64,000 nucleotides of DNA, from the NCBI RefSeq assembly GCF_900107965.1, contig NZ_FNVU01000005.1, positions 1 to 64,000 of the forward strand, given 5' to 3'. Shown here one piece after another: positions 17,041 through 24,807 of the stretch. Position numbers and translations under genes: made by a program. The notes beneath the pieces are model-generated. The model did not search any database, was not told the origin of the DNA, and saw nothing but the letters and a program-made list of their open reading frames with translations. The stretch is from Actinacidiphila yanglinensis. GTDB taxonomy: Bacteria; Actinomycetota; Actinomycetes; Streptomycetales; Streptomycetaceae. Position 1 is the stretch's first letter, and the number at the start of each line of letters is the position of its first letter.

Positions 17041-17111
17041 GACTAACCGGATAGTTGACAAAGGGCGGGGGAAGGTGTCTCCTGGAATTGCTAATCAACC
17101 GGTTAGTCAGG
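17041..17111. promoter_or_regulatory. Paired TetR-type operators
   Basis: Two related sites lie between the divergent TetR and SDR genes. Site 1 (17041-17059) and site 2 (17093-17108) both contain CCGGTTAGTC, in opposite orientation, with a TCAAC half nearby; site 2 is centred on the perfect palindrome AACCGGTT (17097-17104). One site sits next to each promoter, so one repressor could control both genes. Confidence 0.65.
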
Positions 17112-17138
17112 AGAGATTTCCCGATCGGAGTGTGCGCC

Positions 17139-18032
17139 ATGCCGTCCACGTCATCCGCTTCTTCCCCCTCGTCCTCCGTCTTCCTGGTCAGCGGCGCCTC
17201 GCGCGGGCTGGGCCGCGAGATCGTGCGGGCCGCGGCCGAGGCCGGGCACCGCGTGGTGGCCGGGGTGCGCTCGCCGAAGTCCCTGGAGGATCTCGCCGAG
17301 CGGTACGGCGACCGGCTCGTCGTCGTCCCGCTGGACGTGACCGACGACGAGCAGGTCCAGGGGGCCGTCCGCACCGCCGTCGACCGCTTCGGCCGGCTCG
17401 ACGTGCTGGTCAACAACGCCGGGTATGCCAACGTCGGCTCCGTGGAGGACGTCGACTTCGACGACTTCCGCACGCAGGTCGACACCAACTTCTACGGCGT
17501 GGTCCGGCTCACCCGGGCCGCGGTCCCGGTGATGCGCGAGCAGGGGGCCGGGCACATCATCCAGGTCTCCTCGGTCGGCGGCCGGCTGGCCACCCCGGGG
17601 CTGTCGGCCTACCAGTCCTCCAAGTGGGCGGTCGGCGGGTTCTCCTCGGTGCTCAACGCGGAGGTCGCTCCGCTCGGTATCAAGGTCACCGTGCTCGAAC
17701 CCGGGGGGATGTCCACGGAGTGGGCCGGCTCCTCGATGCGGGTGGACCCGATCCGGCCGGAGTACCAGCAGACCGTCGGCGCGTCGGCGGGCATGCACAC
17801 CAGCGGGTCCGTCACGGCCGCGAGCGATCCGGCGAAGGTCGCCCGGCTCGTACTCGATGTCGTCGCCCTGCCCGAGCCGCCGCTGAGGTTGCTCGTCGGC
17901 GCGGATGCGTTTCGCTACGCGACCGCCGCGGGGAGGGCGCTGCTCGCGTCCGACGAGGAGCACCGTGCGCTCAGCGAGTCCACGACGGCCGACGGCGCGA
18001 CCGCGGAGCACCTCAACCCCTTGGGTCACTAG
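17139..18032 (+). CDS. SDR-family NAD(P)-dependent oxidoreductase
   Basis: A 297-residue classical SDR with GASRGLGRE for cofactor binding, NNAGYAN, a serine in QVSSVGG and the catalytic pair in YQSSK. The C-terminal part resembles the actinobacterial subgroup often annotated as oxidoreductase or retinol-dehydrogenase-like. The ATG at 17139 has GGAG at 17127-17130. It is the target expected for the divergent TetR repressor, so its substrate or a related molecule is probably the inducer. The substrate is unknown. Confidence 0.92.
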   Translation: MPSTSSASSPSSSVFLVSGASRGLGREIVRAAAEAGHRVVAGVRSPKSLEDLAERYGDRLVVVPLDVTDDEQVQGAVRTAVDRFGRLDVLVNNAGYANVGSVEDVDFDDFRTQVDTNFYGVVRLTRAAVPVMREQGAGHIIQVSSVGGRLATPGLSAYQSSKWAVGGFSSVLNAEVAPLGIKVTVLEPGGMSTEWAGSSMRVDPIRPEYQQTVGASAGMHTSGSVTAASDPAKVARLVLDVVALPEPPLRLLVGADAFRYATAAGRALLASDEEHRALSESTTADGATAEHLNPLGH

Positions 18033-18084
18033 CCCTCCGGGCTGCCCCGTCCTGTGAGTTGCGGGACCTCACGGTCCACGGTGG

Positions 18085-18240
18085 TTTGCCGCGCAGTTCC
18101 CCGCGCCCCCGGTTTTGTGCAGGTCCCTCCGCGAAAAGAGGGTCACCACCTAGGGACGCGGGGAACGGCTCCCCCAGAGCTTCGCCTGGGAGGTACCCCC
18201 CACTAGCCCACCACCGACAGGTGGTCCCTCAACCGGCAGA
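18085..18240. repeat. Composite intergenic repeat, copy A
   Basis: Three modules are joined here: GCGCAGTTCCCCGCGCCCC (from 18091) with TCCCTCCGCGAAA downstream; a hairpin module at 18169-18201 (CTCCCCCAG, loop, CTGGGAGG, run of C); and CCACCGACAGGTGGTCCCTCAACCGG near 18210-18237, itself a short inverted repeat around ACAGGTGG. All three recur at 49139-49255, where the last module is inverted and the order differs. The hairpins may also terminate the convergent SDR and permease genes. Confidence 0.75.
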
Positions 18241-18258
18241 ACGGGGCAGCCGGGTGGG

Positions 18259-19647
18259 TCAGGGCCGGCCCGACCGGTAGGTCAGTGCCGCTGCGGCGAT
18301 CGCGAGGGGCCACAGGAGATAGACCCCCGCGGTGGCGAGCAACGCCGCGACGGCGACCAGCGCGCACACCGCGGCAACCCTCCCCTTGGACCCGCGAGGA
18401 AGAAGCCGGACCGCCGCGCCCACCCCGACCGCGTACACCGCGACGAACGACCCGGTCGTGAGCAGGACCAGCGGCTGGGTGCCGACACCCGCGAGGGTGG
18501 TGGTGAGGAGGGAGACGAACCCGAGCCCGGACACGACCGCGAGGCTCCGCCGCGGCGTCCGCCCGGGCGCGCTGCCGGCGGCGAGCCACCCGGGAAGGGC
18601 GCCGTCGCGGCCGAGCGCGGCCCCGAGGTTCGCCGCGCCGGCGTAGTACGCGTTCATCGTGCCCGCCGTGAGCAGGACCGCCGCGACCGCGGCCAGTACG
18701 CGCGCCCCACCCCCGAGTCCGCGGGCCATCAGATCGCCGAGCGGTGCGCCGGAGTCCGCGGCGGACGGACCGAGCACGGTGACGACGGCGTACGCGACCA
18801 GCAGGTAGAGCACGCCGACCACGACCACGGCGACGCCCGCCGCGCGCGGCAGGTCCCGGGACGGCCGGCGGAACTCCCCGGCCAGGTGCGTGATCGCCTC
18901 CCACCCCGCGAAGCTCCACACCAGCAGCCCGGCCGCGGAGCCGATCGAGGTCCAGCCGTGCGGGGCGAACGGGTGCAGGTTGGCGGTGTGCGCGTGCGGC
19001 AGCGACAGCCCGACCGCGACCAGCAGCAGGGCGACCAGCAGCCCGGCCAGCCCGAACTGCAGCCGCCCGGTGGCGCGCAGCCCGGCCGCGTTGGCCACGG
19101 TGACCAGCACCATCAGCCCGGCGGCCGTCACGGTCGTGGTGGTCGCCCCGCCGCCGACCGCCGCGGCGACGTACGCCCCGCCGAAGTGGGCGGCCGCCGC
19201 CGCGCCCGTGGGGACCGCGAGGTAGAAGCACCAGCCGACCACCGCCGACGCGCGCGGGCCGAACGCCCGCATGGCGTAGGTCGCGACGCCTCCCGCGTCG
19301 GGGTAGCGCGCGCCGAGCGCGGCGAAGGTCGCGGCCAGCGGCACCGAGACCACCACCAGGGCGAGCCACGCCAGCAGCGAGGCCGGTCCCGCGGCCTTGG
19401 CCGCGAGCGCCGGGAGGGCGATCACGCCGGTGCCGAGCACCGCTCCGACGTACATCGCGGTGCCCTGCGGGACCGTGAGGCCGCCGGCCGCGCGGCCCGC
19501 CCCGTCGCCACCGGTGCCCGCACCGGCCCGCGGACCGGCTCCGCCGCCCGCCCCGACTCCCGTACCCTGCACCGCCGGTCCGGCGGCGCCGACGCCCTGC
19601 CCGTTCACGCTCACCGGACCAGCGTCGCCCGATCGCCGTGCCGCCAC
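18259..19647 (-). CDS. APC-superfamily amino acid permease
   Basis: A 462-residue transporter: about 55 residues of Gly/Ala-rich cytoplasmic N-terminus, then about 12 spans. The first span has VGAVLGTGVIALPA, the APC signature, and span 6 contains WSFAGWEAITHLAGEF. The GTG at 19647 leaves only 37 bases to the divergent regulator; GTG at 19614 is an alternative. Divergent pairing with a GlxA-type regulator suggests control by that protein. Substrate unknown, probably an amino acid or amine. Confidence 0.88.
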   Translation of the reverse strand: MAARRSGDAGPVSVNGQGVGAAGPAVQGTGVGAGGGAGPRAGAGTGGDGAGRAAGGLTVPQGTAMYVGAVLGTGVIALPALAAKAAGPASLLAWLALVVVSVPLAATFAALGARYPDAGGVATYAMRAFGPRASAVVGWCFYLAVPTGAAAAAHFGGAYVAAAVGGGATTTTVTAAGLMVLVTVANAAGLRATGRLQFGLAGLLVALLLVAVGLSLPHAHTANLHPFAPHGWTSIGSAAGLLVWSFAGWEAITHLAGEFRRPSRDLPRAAGVAVVVVGVLYLLVAYAVVTVLGPSAADSGAPLGDLMARGLGGGARVLAAVAAVLLTAGTMNAYYAGAANLGAALGRDGALPGWLAAGSAPGRTPRRSLAVVSGLGFVSLLTTTLAGVGTQPLVLLTTGSFVAVYAVGVGAAVRLLPRGSKGRVAAVCALVAVAALLATAGVYLLWPLAIAAAALTYRSGRP

Positions 19648-19684
19648 CAGCGTCAGTTTTGCCAGGGTGCGCTAAATTTCCGAC

Positions 19685-20677
19685 ATGCGCCCGCACATCG
19701 TCGCGCTCGCCGTCACCGATGCCACGCCCACCTTCGAACTGGCCGTGCCCTGCGAGGTGTTCGGCATCGACCGGTCCGATCTCGCCGACCCCTGGTACCA
19801 GGTGCGGCTGTGCGGCGAGAGCGGCCCTGACGGCGGCCCACGCACTCCCGCCGGGCTGGCGATCCCCACGCCGTACGGCTTCGACGCGCTGCCCGCCGCG
19901 GACACCGTGATCGTCGCGGCCTGCGCCCGGCCGGTCCAACTCGCGCCGCCGGCGGCCCTTCTGGCGGCGGTGCGGGCCGCGCACGACCGCGGCCGGCGCA
20001 TCGTGTCGATCTGCACCGGCGCGTACGTCCTGGCCGCCGCGGGCCTGCTCGACGGCCGCAGGGCGACCACGCACTGGATGAACGCGGTGGACTTCGCGCA
20101 CCGTTTCCCGGCGGTCGACTTCACGCCGTCGCCGCTCTACACGGACGACGGGGACATCCTCACCTCGGCGGGCACCGGCGCGGCCGTCGACATGTGCCTG
20201 CACCTGGTCCGCCGCGACCACGGCGCGGCGGTCGCCAACGAGGTGGCCCGCCGGATGGTGGTGCCCCCGCACCGCGAGGGCGGGCAGTCGCAGTACACCC
20301 GGCCGGTCCCCCGGGCGGTGCACGGCGACGAGTTCGCGGCGGTGCTCCAGTGGGCGCAGGAGCGGCTGCACGAGCCGCTGACGGTGCCGGAGCTCGCCCG
20401 CCGGGCGGGCCTGGGCGAGCGGACGTTCGCCCGGCGGTTCCGGGAGCGGCTCGGCACCACGCCGTTGCAGTGGCTGCTCCAGCAACGGGTGCGGCTGGCC
20501 CAGGAGTTGCTGGAGACCACCGACGAACCGGTGGAACGCGTCGCGCACGCCGCCGGGTTCGGCTCCGCCGCGAACCTGCGGCACCACTTCGCCCGGGTCA
20601 CCACCATCTCCCCGCAGACCTACCGGCACGTCTTCCGCCGGCGCGCGGCCGCGCAGCTTTCGCCGCGCACGTCTTGA
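19685..20677 (+). CDS. GlxA/FtrA-type AraC-family transcriptional regulator
   Basis: A 330-residue regulator made of an N-terminal DJ-1/PfpI-like (GATase1-like) domain, residues about 1-180, and a C-terminal double AraC helix-turn-helix. The first domain has the nucleophile-elbow region SICTGAYVLAAAGLLDG with a Cys, as in regulators that sense small metabolites. The AraC half has VPELARRAGLGERTFARRF and then VERVAHAAGFGSAANLRHHF. It is divergent from an APC permease and is followed by the permease/amidohydrolase pair, either of which could be a target. Confidence 0.93.
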   Translation: MRPHIVALAVTDATPTFELAVPCEVFGIDRSDLADPWYQVRLCGESGPDGGPRTPAGLAIPTPYGFDALPAADTVIVAACARPVQLAPPAALLAAVRAAHDRGRRIVSICTGAYVLAAAGLLDGRRATTHWMNAVDFAHRFPAVDFTPSPLYTDDGDILTSAGTGAAVDMCLHLVRRDHGAAVANEVARRMVVPPHREGGQSQYTRPVPRAVHGDEFAAVLQWAQERLHEPLTVPELARRAGLGERTFARRFRERLGTTPLQWLLQQRVRLAQELLETTDEPVERVAHAAGFGSAANLRHHFARVTTISPQTYRHVFRRRAAAQLSPRTS

Positions 20678-20739
20678 CCGCTGTCGGCGGCTGCCGGTGA
20701 AGTGGCGGGGTACTGCCGGGATCTTCGTCAGGAGGCGGC

Positions 20740-22176
20740 GTGTCGACGGAACAACCGCGCGTTTCAGGTCTGGAAGTCCGTTCCATCGACTACGTCCCGT
20801 TGCGCGAGCGGCACGGGAAGCTCTGGCACCTGGGCCCGCTGTGGTTCATGTCCAACGCGCAGATAGCCACCCTCGCCGTCGGCCTGATCAGCATCACCAG
20901 CGGCGGCAACCTGATCTGGTCGCTGATCTCCATCGTGCTGGGCACCGCGCTCGGCACGTTCTTCATGGCGTTCCACTCCGCGCAGGGACCGCAGCTGGGC
21001 CTGCCCCAGATGATCCAGTCCCGGCCCCAGTTCGGCTACGTCGGCGCACTGCTGGTCTGGCTGTTCGCCTACGTGCAGTACGCCGGGTTCAACGTGTTCA
21101 ACACGATCCTGGCGGGCCAGGCGATGAGCCGTACCGCGCACGGCGGTGTGAAGTGGTGGGTGGCCGGCGTGACCGTCCTGGCGCTGGTCGTCGCGCTGGT
21201 CGGGTACGACGTCATCCACCGCGCCGAGCAGGTCCTCACCTACGTGTTCCTGGCGGTCTTCGGCGTGTTCACCGTCGGGGTGCTGGTGACGCTGCACTAC
21301 CCGGCCGGGTCGTTCGACCTCGGCGGCTTCAAGTGGACGCCGTTCCTGGCGCAGTTCGGGGTGGTCGCGGGTTACCAGATCAGCTGGGCGATCTACGTGT
21401 CGGACTACTCCCGCTACCTGCCGCCGGGTGTCACCGTCCGGAGGACCTTCTACTGGACGTACTTCGGCTCCGCGCTCGGCGGGGCGTGGCTGATGGTGCT
21501 GGGCTCGCTGCTCGCCGCGTGGGCGGGCAAGGACTTCGACACCATCGCGTCGATCGACGCGGCCGGCGACAAGGTCTTCGACGGCTTCGGCGCGGTGGTG
21601 CTGATCTTCTCGGCGCTGGGCCTGGTCTCGGTCACCGCGCTGAACATGTACGGCGGGTCGCTGACGCTGATCAGCGCGGCCGACTCGATCCGCAAGATCC
21701 GCCCGACGGTGAGCGCGCGCCTGCTGACCCTCGCGCTCACCGCGGTCCTGTCGCTGGCCGGCGCGCTCGCGGCGACCTCGCACTTCCTGGAGAACTTCAA
21801 CAACTTCCTGCTGCTGGTGCTCTACCTGTTCATCCCCTGGACCGCGGTGAACCTGATGGACTACTACGTGGTGCGGCGCGGGCACTACGCCATCGCGGAG
21901 ATCTTCAAGCCGCACGGCATCTACGGCCGCTGGGGCTGGCGCGGCATCACCGCGTACCTGGTGGGCTTCGGCGCGATGGTGCCCTTCTTCTCGGTGGGCA
22001 CGCTGTTCACCGGCCCGGCCGCGAAGGCGCTGGACGGCGCGGACATCTCGCTGTTCATCGGCCTGCCGGTGTCCGGGCTGCTCTACTGGTGGCTGGCCCG
22101 CACCATCGACGTGGCCGCGGAGACCGAGCTGGCCGAGGCCGAGGCCGCGTCGCTGGAGCCGGCCGAGACGGGGTGA
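20740..22176 (+). CDS. NCS1-family cytosine/purine-type permease
   Basis: A 478-residue membrane protein with about 12 spans and the NCS1 family pattern (LGPLWFMSNAQIATLAVG at the first span and QRP-like SRPQFGYVGALL soon after). Family members import cytosine, purines, allantoin, hydantoins or thiamine precursors with a cation. The GTG at 20740 is set by GGAGG at 20731-20735. Its stop overlaps the start of an amidohydrolase gene, so substrate and enzyme are probably linked: uptake of a heterocycle followed by hydrolysis is the likely logic. Confidence 0.9.
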   Translation: MSTEQPRVSGLEVRSIDYVPLRERHGKLWHLGPLWFMSNAQIATLAVGLISITSGGNLIWSLISIVLGTALGTFFMAFHSAQGPQLGLPQMIQSRPQFGYVGALLVWLFAYVQYAGFNVFNTILAGQAMSRTAHGGVKWWVAGVTVLALVVALVGYDVIHRAEQVLTYVFLAVFGVFTVGVLVTLHYPAGSFDLGGFKWTPFLAQFGVVAGYQISWAIYVSDYSRYLPPGVTVRRTFYWTYFGSALGGAWLMVLGSLLAAWAGKDFDTIASIDAAGDKVFDGFGAVVLIFSALGLVSVTALNMYGGSLTLISAADSIRKIRPTVSARLLTLALTAVLSLAGALAATSHFLENFNNFLLLVLYLFIPWTAVNLMDYYVVRRGHYAIAEIFKPHGIYGRWGWRGITAYLVGFGAMVPFFSVGTLFTGPAAKALDGADISLFIGLPVSGLLYWWLARTIDVAAETELAEAEAASLEPAETG

Positions 22177-23129
22177 GCGTGGAGACGGGCACGGGACCGG
22201 ACACGGAAGCGGGCGGAGCAACGGGCGCGGGCGCGGGAACGGACGCCGACGCGCGCGCGGCGGACCGGCAGGAGGTGGCCGCCTTCCGGCGCTCGCTCGG
22301 GCTCGACCGCCTGGTGGACGTCCACACGCACTTCATGCCGGAGCGGGTGCTGGCCAAGGTGTGGGCGTACTTCGACGCGGCCGGACCGCTGGTGGGGCGG
22401 CACTGGCCGATCGCCTACCGGGGGGAGGAGCGGCAGCGGCTGGAGATGCTGCGCGGTTTCGGCGTGCGCGCCTTCACGTCCCTGCTCTACCCGCACAAGC
22501 CGGGGATGGCCCGCTGGCTGAACGAGTGGGCCGCCGATTTCGCCGCCCGCACCCCGGACTGCCTGCACACGGCCACGTTCTTCCCGGAACCGAGCGCCCT
22601 GGCCGACGTGCGGCGCGCCCTCGACCAGGGGGCGCGGGTCTTCAAGTGCCATGTCCAGGTGGGCGGGTTCGACCCCAACGACCCTCTGCTGGACGGGGTG
22701 TGGCGGCTGCTCGCCGACGAGGGCGTCCCGGTGGTCACGCACTGCGGCTCCGGCCCGGTGCCGGGCGTCCACACCGGTCCGGCACCGATCGCCGCCCTGC
22801 TCGGCCGCCATCCCCGGCTGCGGCTGGTCGTCGCCCATCTCGGCATGCCCGAGTACGAGGACTTCCTCGGCCTCGCCGAGCGCCACCCCGGCGTCATGCT
22901 CGACACGACCATGGCCTTCACCCCCTTCGCCGAGTCCGAGGCCCCCTTCCCCCGCGCCGCCCTGCCCCGCCTCGCCGCCCTCCAGGACCGCGTCCTGCTC
23001 GGCACCGACTACCCCAACATCCCGTACACCTACGCCTCCGCCCTGCACGCGCTGCGCGACACCGGTCTCGGCGTCCCGTGGCTGCGGGCCGTCTGCCACG
23101 ACAACGCCGCACGCCTCTTCTCCCTCTGA
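22173..23129 (+). CDS. Amidohydrolase-family (amidohydrolase_2) protein
   Basis: A 318-residue TIM-barrel hydrolase after a Gly/Ala/Thr-rich N-terminal stretch of about 30 residues. The metal site is visible as VDVHTHFMP (HxH), VTHCGSG, VVAHLGMPEYEDF and LLGTDYPN with the late Asp. The layout matches the ACMSD/amidohydrolase_2 group of decarboxylases and hydrolases. The GTG at 22173 overlaps the permease stop, indicating translational coupling. The reaction is not known; hydrolysis or decarboxylation of the imported ring compound is an inference. Confidence 0.88.
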   Translation: MSVETGTGPDTEAGGATGAGAGTDADARAADRQEVAAFRRSLGLDRLVDVHTHFMPERVLAKVWAYFDAAGPLVGRHWPIAYRGEERQRLEMLRGFGVRAFTSLLYPHKPGMARWLNEWAADFAARTPDCLHTATFFPEPSALADVRRALDQGARVFKCHVQVGGFDPNDPLLDGVWRLLADEGVPVVTHCGSGPVPGVHTGPAPIAALLGRHPRLRLVVAHLGMPEYEDFLGLAERHPGVMLDTTMAFTPFAESEAPFPRAALPRLAALQDRVLLGTDYPNIPYTYASALHALRDTGLGVPWLRAVCHDNAARLFSL

Positions 23130-23496
23130 GCCGCAGCCGCCGAGCCCAGCGCGCCCTCGGCCCGTCCGCAGCCCCCGCACCCCTCGCGCGACCCGGGGCG
23201 TCAACCTGCGCGAGGGCCGAACGGACAAACGCCACTCCCCGCCGAACGGGGCTTCACCGGCCTGGCCGACCTCGCCGCCGAACGGGTCCCGCCGGGCCGC
23301 GGACTCCGCCGGCGACCTCCTGACGTGGCCTTTTGTCCCGGCATCCGCAGGACCGCGCGGCGCGGCGGGCGTGTGCGGCCGGATCGGCGTGACCGTGATG
23401 CCCCGCGCGTCCACCAACGGAGCGTCCGGACGCTCTGGTCCAATAACGCATATCGGGCATCAGGAGAACTCACCCATACCACCCATGGAGGCAGTC
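23130..23496. other. Intergenic region upstream of the lysozyme gene
   Basis: This 367-base gap carries no convincing gene. It must hold the promoter of the lysozyme at 23497 and the end of the permease/amidohydrolase operon. I found no clear hairpin terminator and no riboswitch that I could support. Confidence 0.4.
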
Positions 23497-24366
23497 ATGC
23501 GGGATGCCGGGCAGGGCGCTCGGGGGCGTACGGCCGTACGCCGGTCGGCGCTCGGGATCGGGTGCGCGGTGGCCGCGCTCGCAGGCGTGGTGGCCGCGCC
23601 CGCCGGGCCGGCCGGCGCGATCGGCGGCGCGCCGCACGTGCGCGGCGCGCTGCTCCACCCCGAGCGGGACTGGATGGGCTCGTCCATCGCCGCCCACGAG
23701 GGCCGGTCCACCGGGAGCCCCACCGCCCCCGGGGCCGCGACCCGGACCCAGGGCTTCGACGTCAGCAACTGGCAGGGCACCGTCGACTGGGCGGCCGCGT
23801 ACAGCAAGGGCGCCCGGTTCGCGTACATGAAGGCCACCGAGGGCACCACGTACAAGGACCCGACGTTCAACGCGAACTACACCCACTCCTACAACGCGGG
23901 CTTCATCCGCGGCGCCTACCACTTCGCGCGCCCGGACAGCTCCGGCGGCAAGACGCAGGCGGACTACTTCGTCGCGCACGGCGGCGGCTGGTCCAAGGAC
24001 GGCAAGACGCTGCCGCCGCTGCTGGACATCGAGTACCCGGCCGGCGCCGCCTGCTACGGCCTGAGCAAGACCGCGATGGTCAGCTGGATCAAGGCGTTCG
24101 TCGACGAGGTGCACGCCAAGACCACCCGCTGGGCGACCATCTACTCCACCACCGACTGGTGGACCACCTGCACCGGCAACACCGCGTCGTTCGCCGCCCA
24201 CGACCCGCTGTTCGTGGCGCGTTACGCCTCCAGCGCGGGCAAGCTCCCGGCCGGCTGGCCCTTCTACAGCTTCTGGCAGCACGCCGACTCCGGCACGTTC
24301 CCCGGCGACCAGGACTACTTCAACGGCCCGCTCAGCGGGCTGCGCAACCTCGCCAACAACACCTGA
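23497..24366 (+). CDS. Secreted GH25 lysozyme
   Basis: A 289-residue exported muramidase. The basic N-terminus (RTAVRRS) and a hydrophobic stretch to about residue 42 form a signal peptide; a low-complexity segment of about 40 residues precedes the catalytic barrel. GH25 residues are visible at Asp88 (GFDVSNWQ) and in LLDIE (Asp177 and Glu179). It cleaves the beta-1,4 bond between MurNAc and GlcNAc. The ATG at 23497 has GGAG 7 bases upstream. It begins a block of secreted and cell-wall genes, transcribed alone. Confidence 0.93.
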   Translation: MRDAGQGARGRTAVRRSALGIGCAVAALAGVVAAPAGPAGAIGGAPHVRGALLHPERDWMGSSIAAHEGRSTGSPTAPGAATRTQGFDVSNWQGTVDWAAAYSKGARFAYMKATEGTTYKDPTFNANYTHSYNAGFIRGAYHFARPDSSGGKTQADYFVAHGGGWSKDGKTLPPLLDIEYPAGAACYGLSKTAMVSWIKAFVDEVHAKTTRWATIYSTTDWWTTCTGNTASFAAHDPLFVARYASSAGKLPAGWPFYSFWQHADSGTFPGDQDYFNGPLSGLRNLANNT

Positions 24367-24413
24367 GACAGGCGGAGGAGGAAGCCTCCGGCGCGGGCGT
24401 CGTACGCCCCGCA

Positions 24414-24450
24414 CAGGGATGGCCGGCCGGGTCCGTGCCGGCCGTCCCTG
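24414..24450 (+). terminator. Hairpin terminator after the lysozyme gene
   Basis: A 14-bp stem with one G-T pair (CAGGGATGGCCGGC / GCCGGCCGTCCCTG) and a 9-base loop begins 48 bases after the lysozyme stop. It has no U-run. Confidence 0.75.
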
Positions 24451-24807
24451 CGCGGCGCGTGCGACGCCCTTTTCGTCTGCTGACCGGCGGCGGCCGAAAA
24501 GGGTCGGTCGAGGGGCGGGTCGCGCGTGCGGGCCGATCACGGCCGCGCCCGGGCCGTCGGGGAAATCGTCCGGCTCCGACCGGATTTGGGCGACCGGTGA
24601 TCGTCGGTTTTCGGTAAAGCGGCACCGCTGAGCGCCATACGGTATTCCCACAACACTCACGTGGCGTGCACACTACAGGCCGGGTGCGGGTCGTGAACGA
24701 GCATGCGGTACAGGGCCGGTGCCTGACGTTTTCCTCTCACGGACCATCACGTTGGAGTCGTCATCACCCACATACACAAACCCCGTAGCCCCCGAAGGCG
24801 CGCCGGC
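24451..24807. other. Long leader region before the sedolisin gene
   Basis: About 360 bases without a gene follow the lysozyme terminator. In its last 50 bases the sedolisin frame is open from 24727 and encodes a basic stretch (KPRSPRRR) upstream of the first standard start codon, preceded by TTGGAG at 24752-24757. The promoter of the protease gene must lie here; no operator was recognised. Confidence 0.45.

Noticed and set aside
23130..24807. A c-di-AMP (ydaO-type) riboswitch upstream of the lysozyme or the protease, since such switches often control wall hydrolases in Streptomyces.
   Set aside because: I looked for the conserved GG-rich core and pairing arms and could not place them. A covariance-model search would be needed to exclude it fully.
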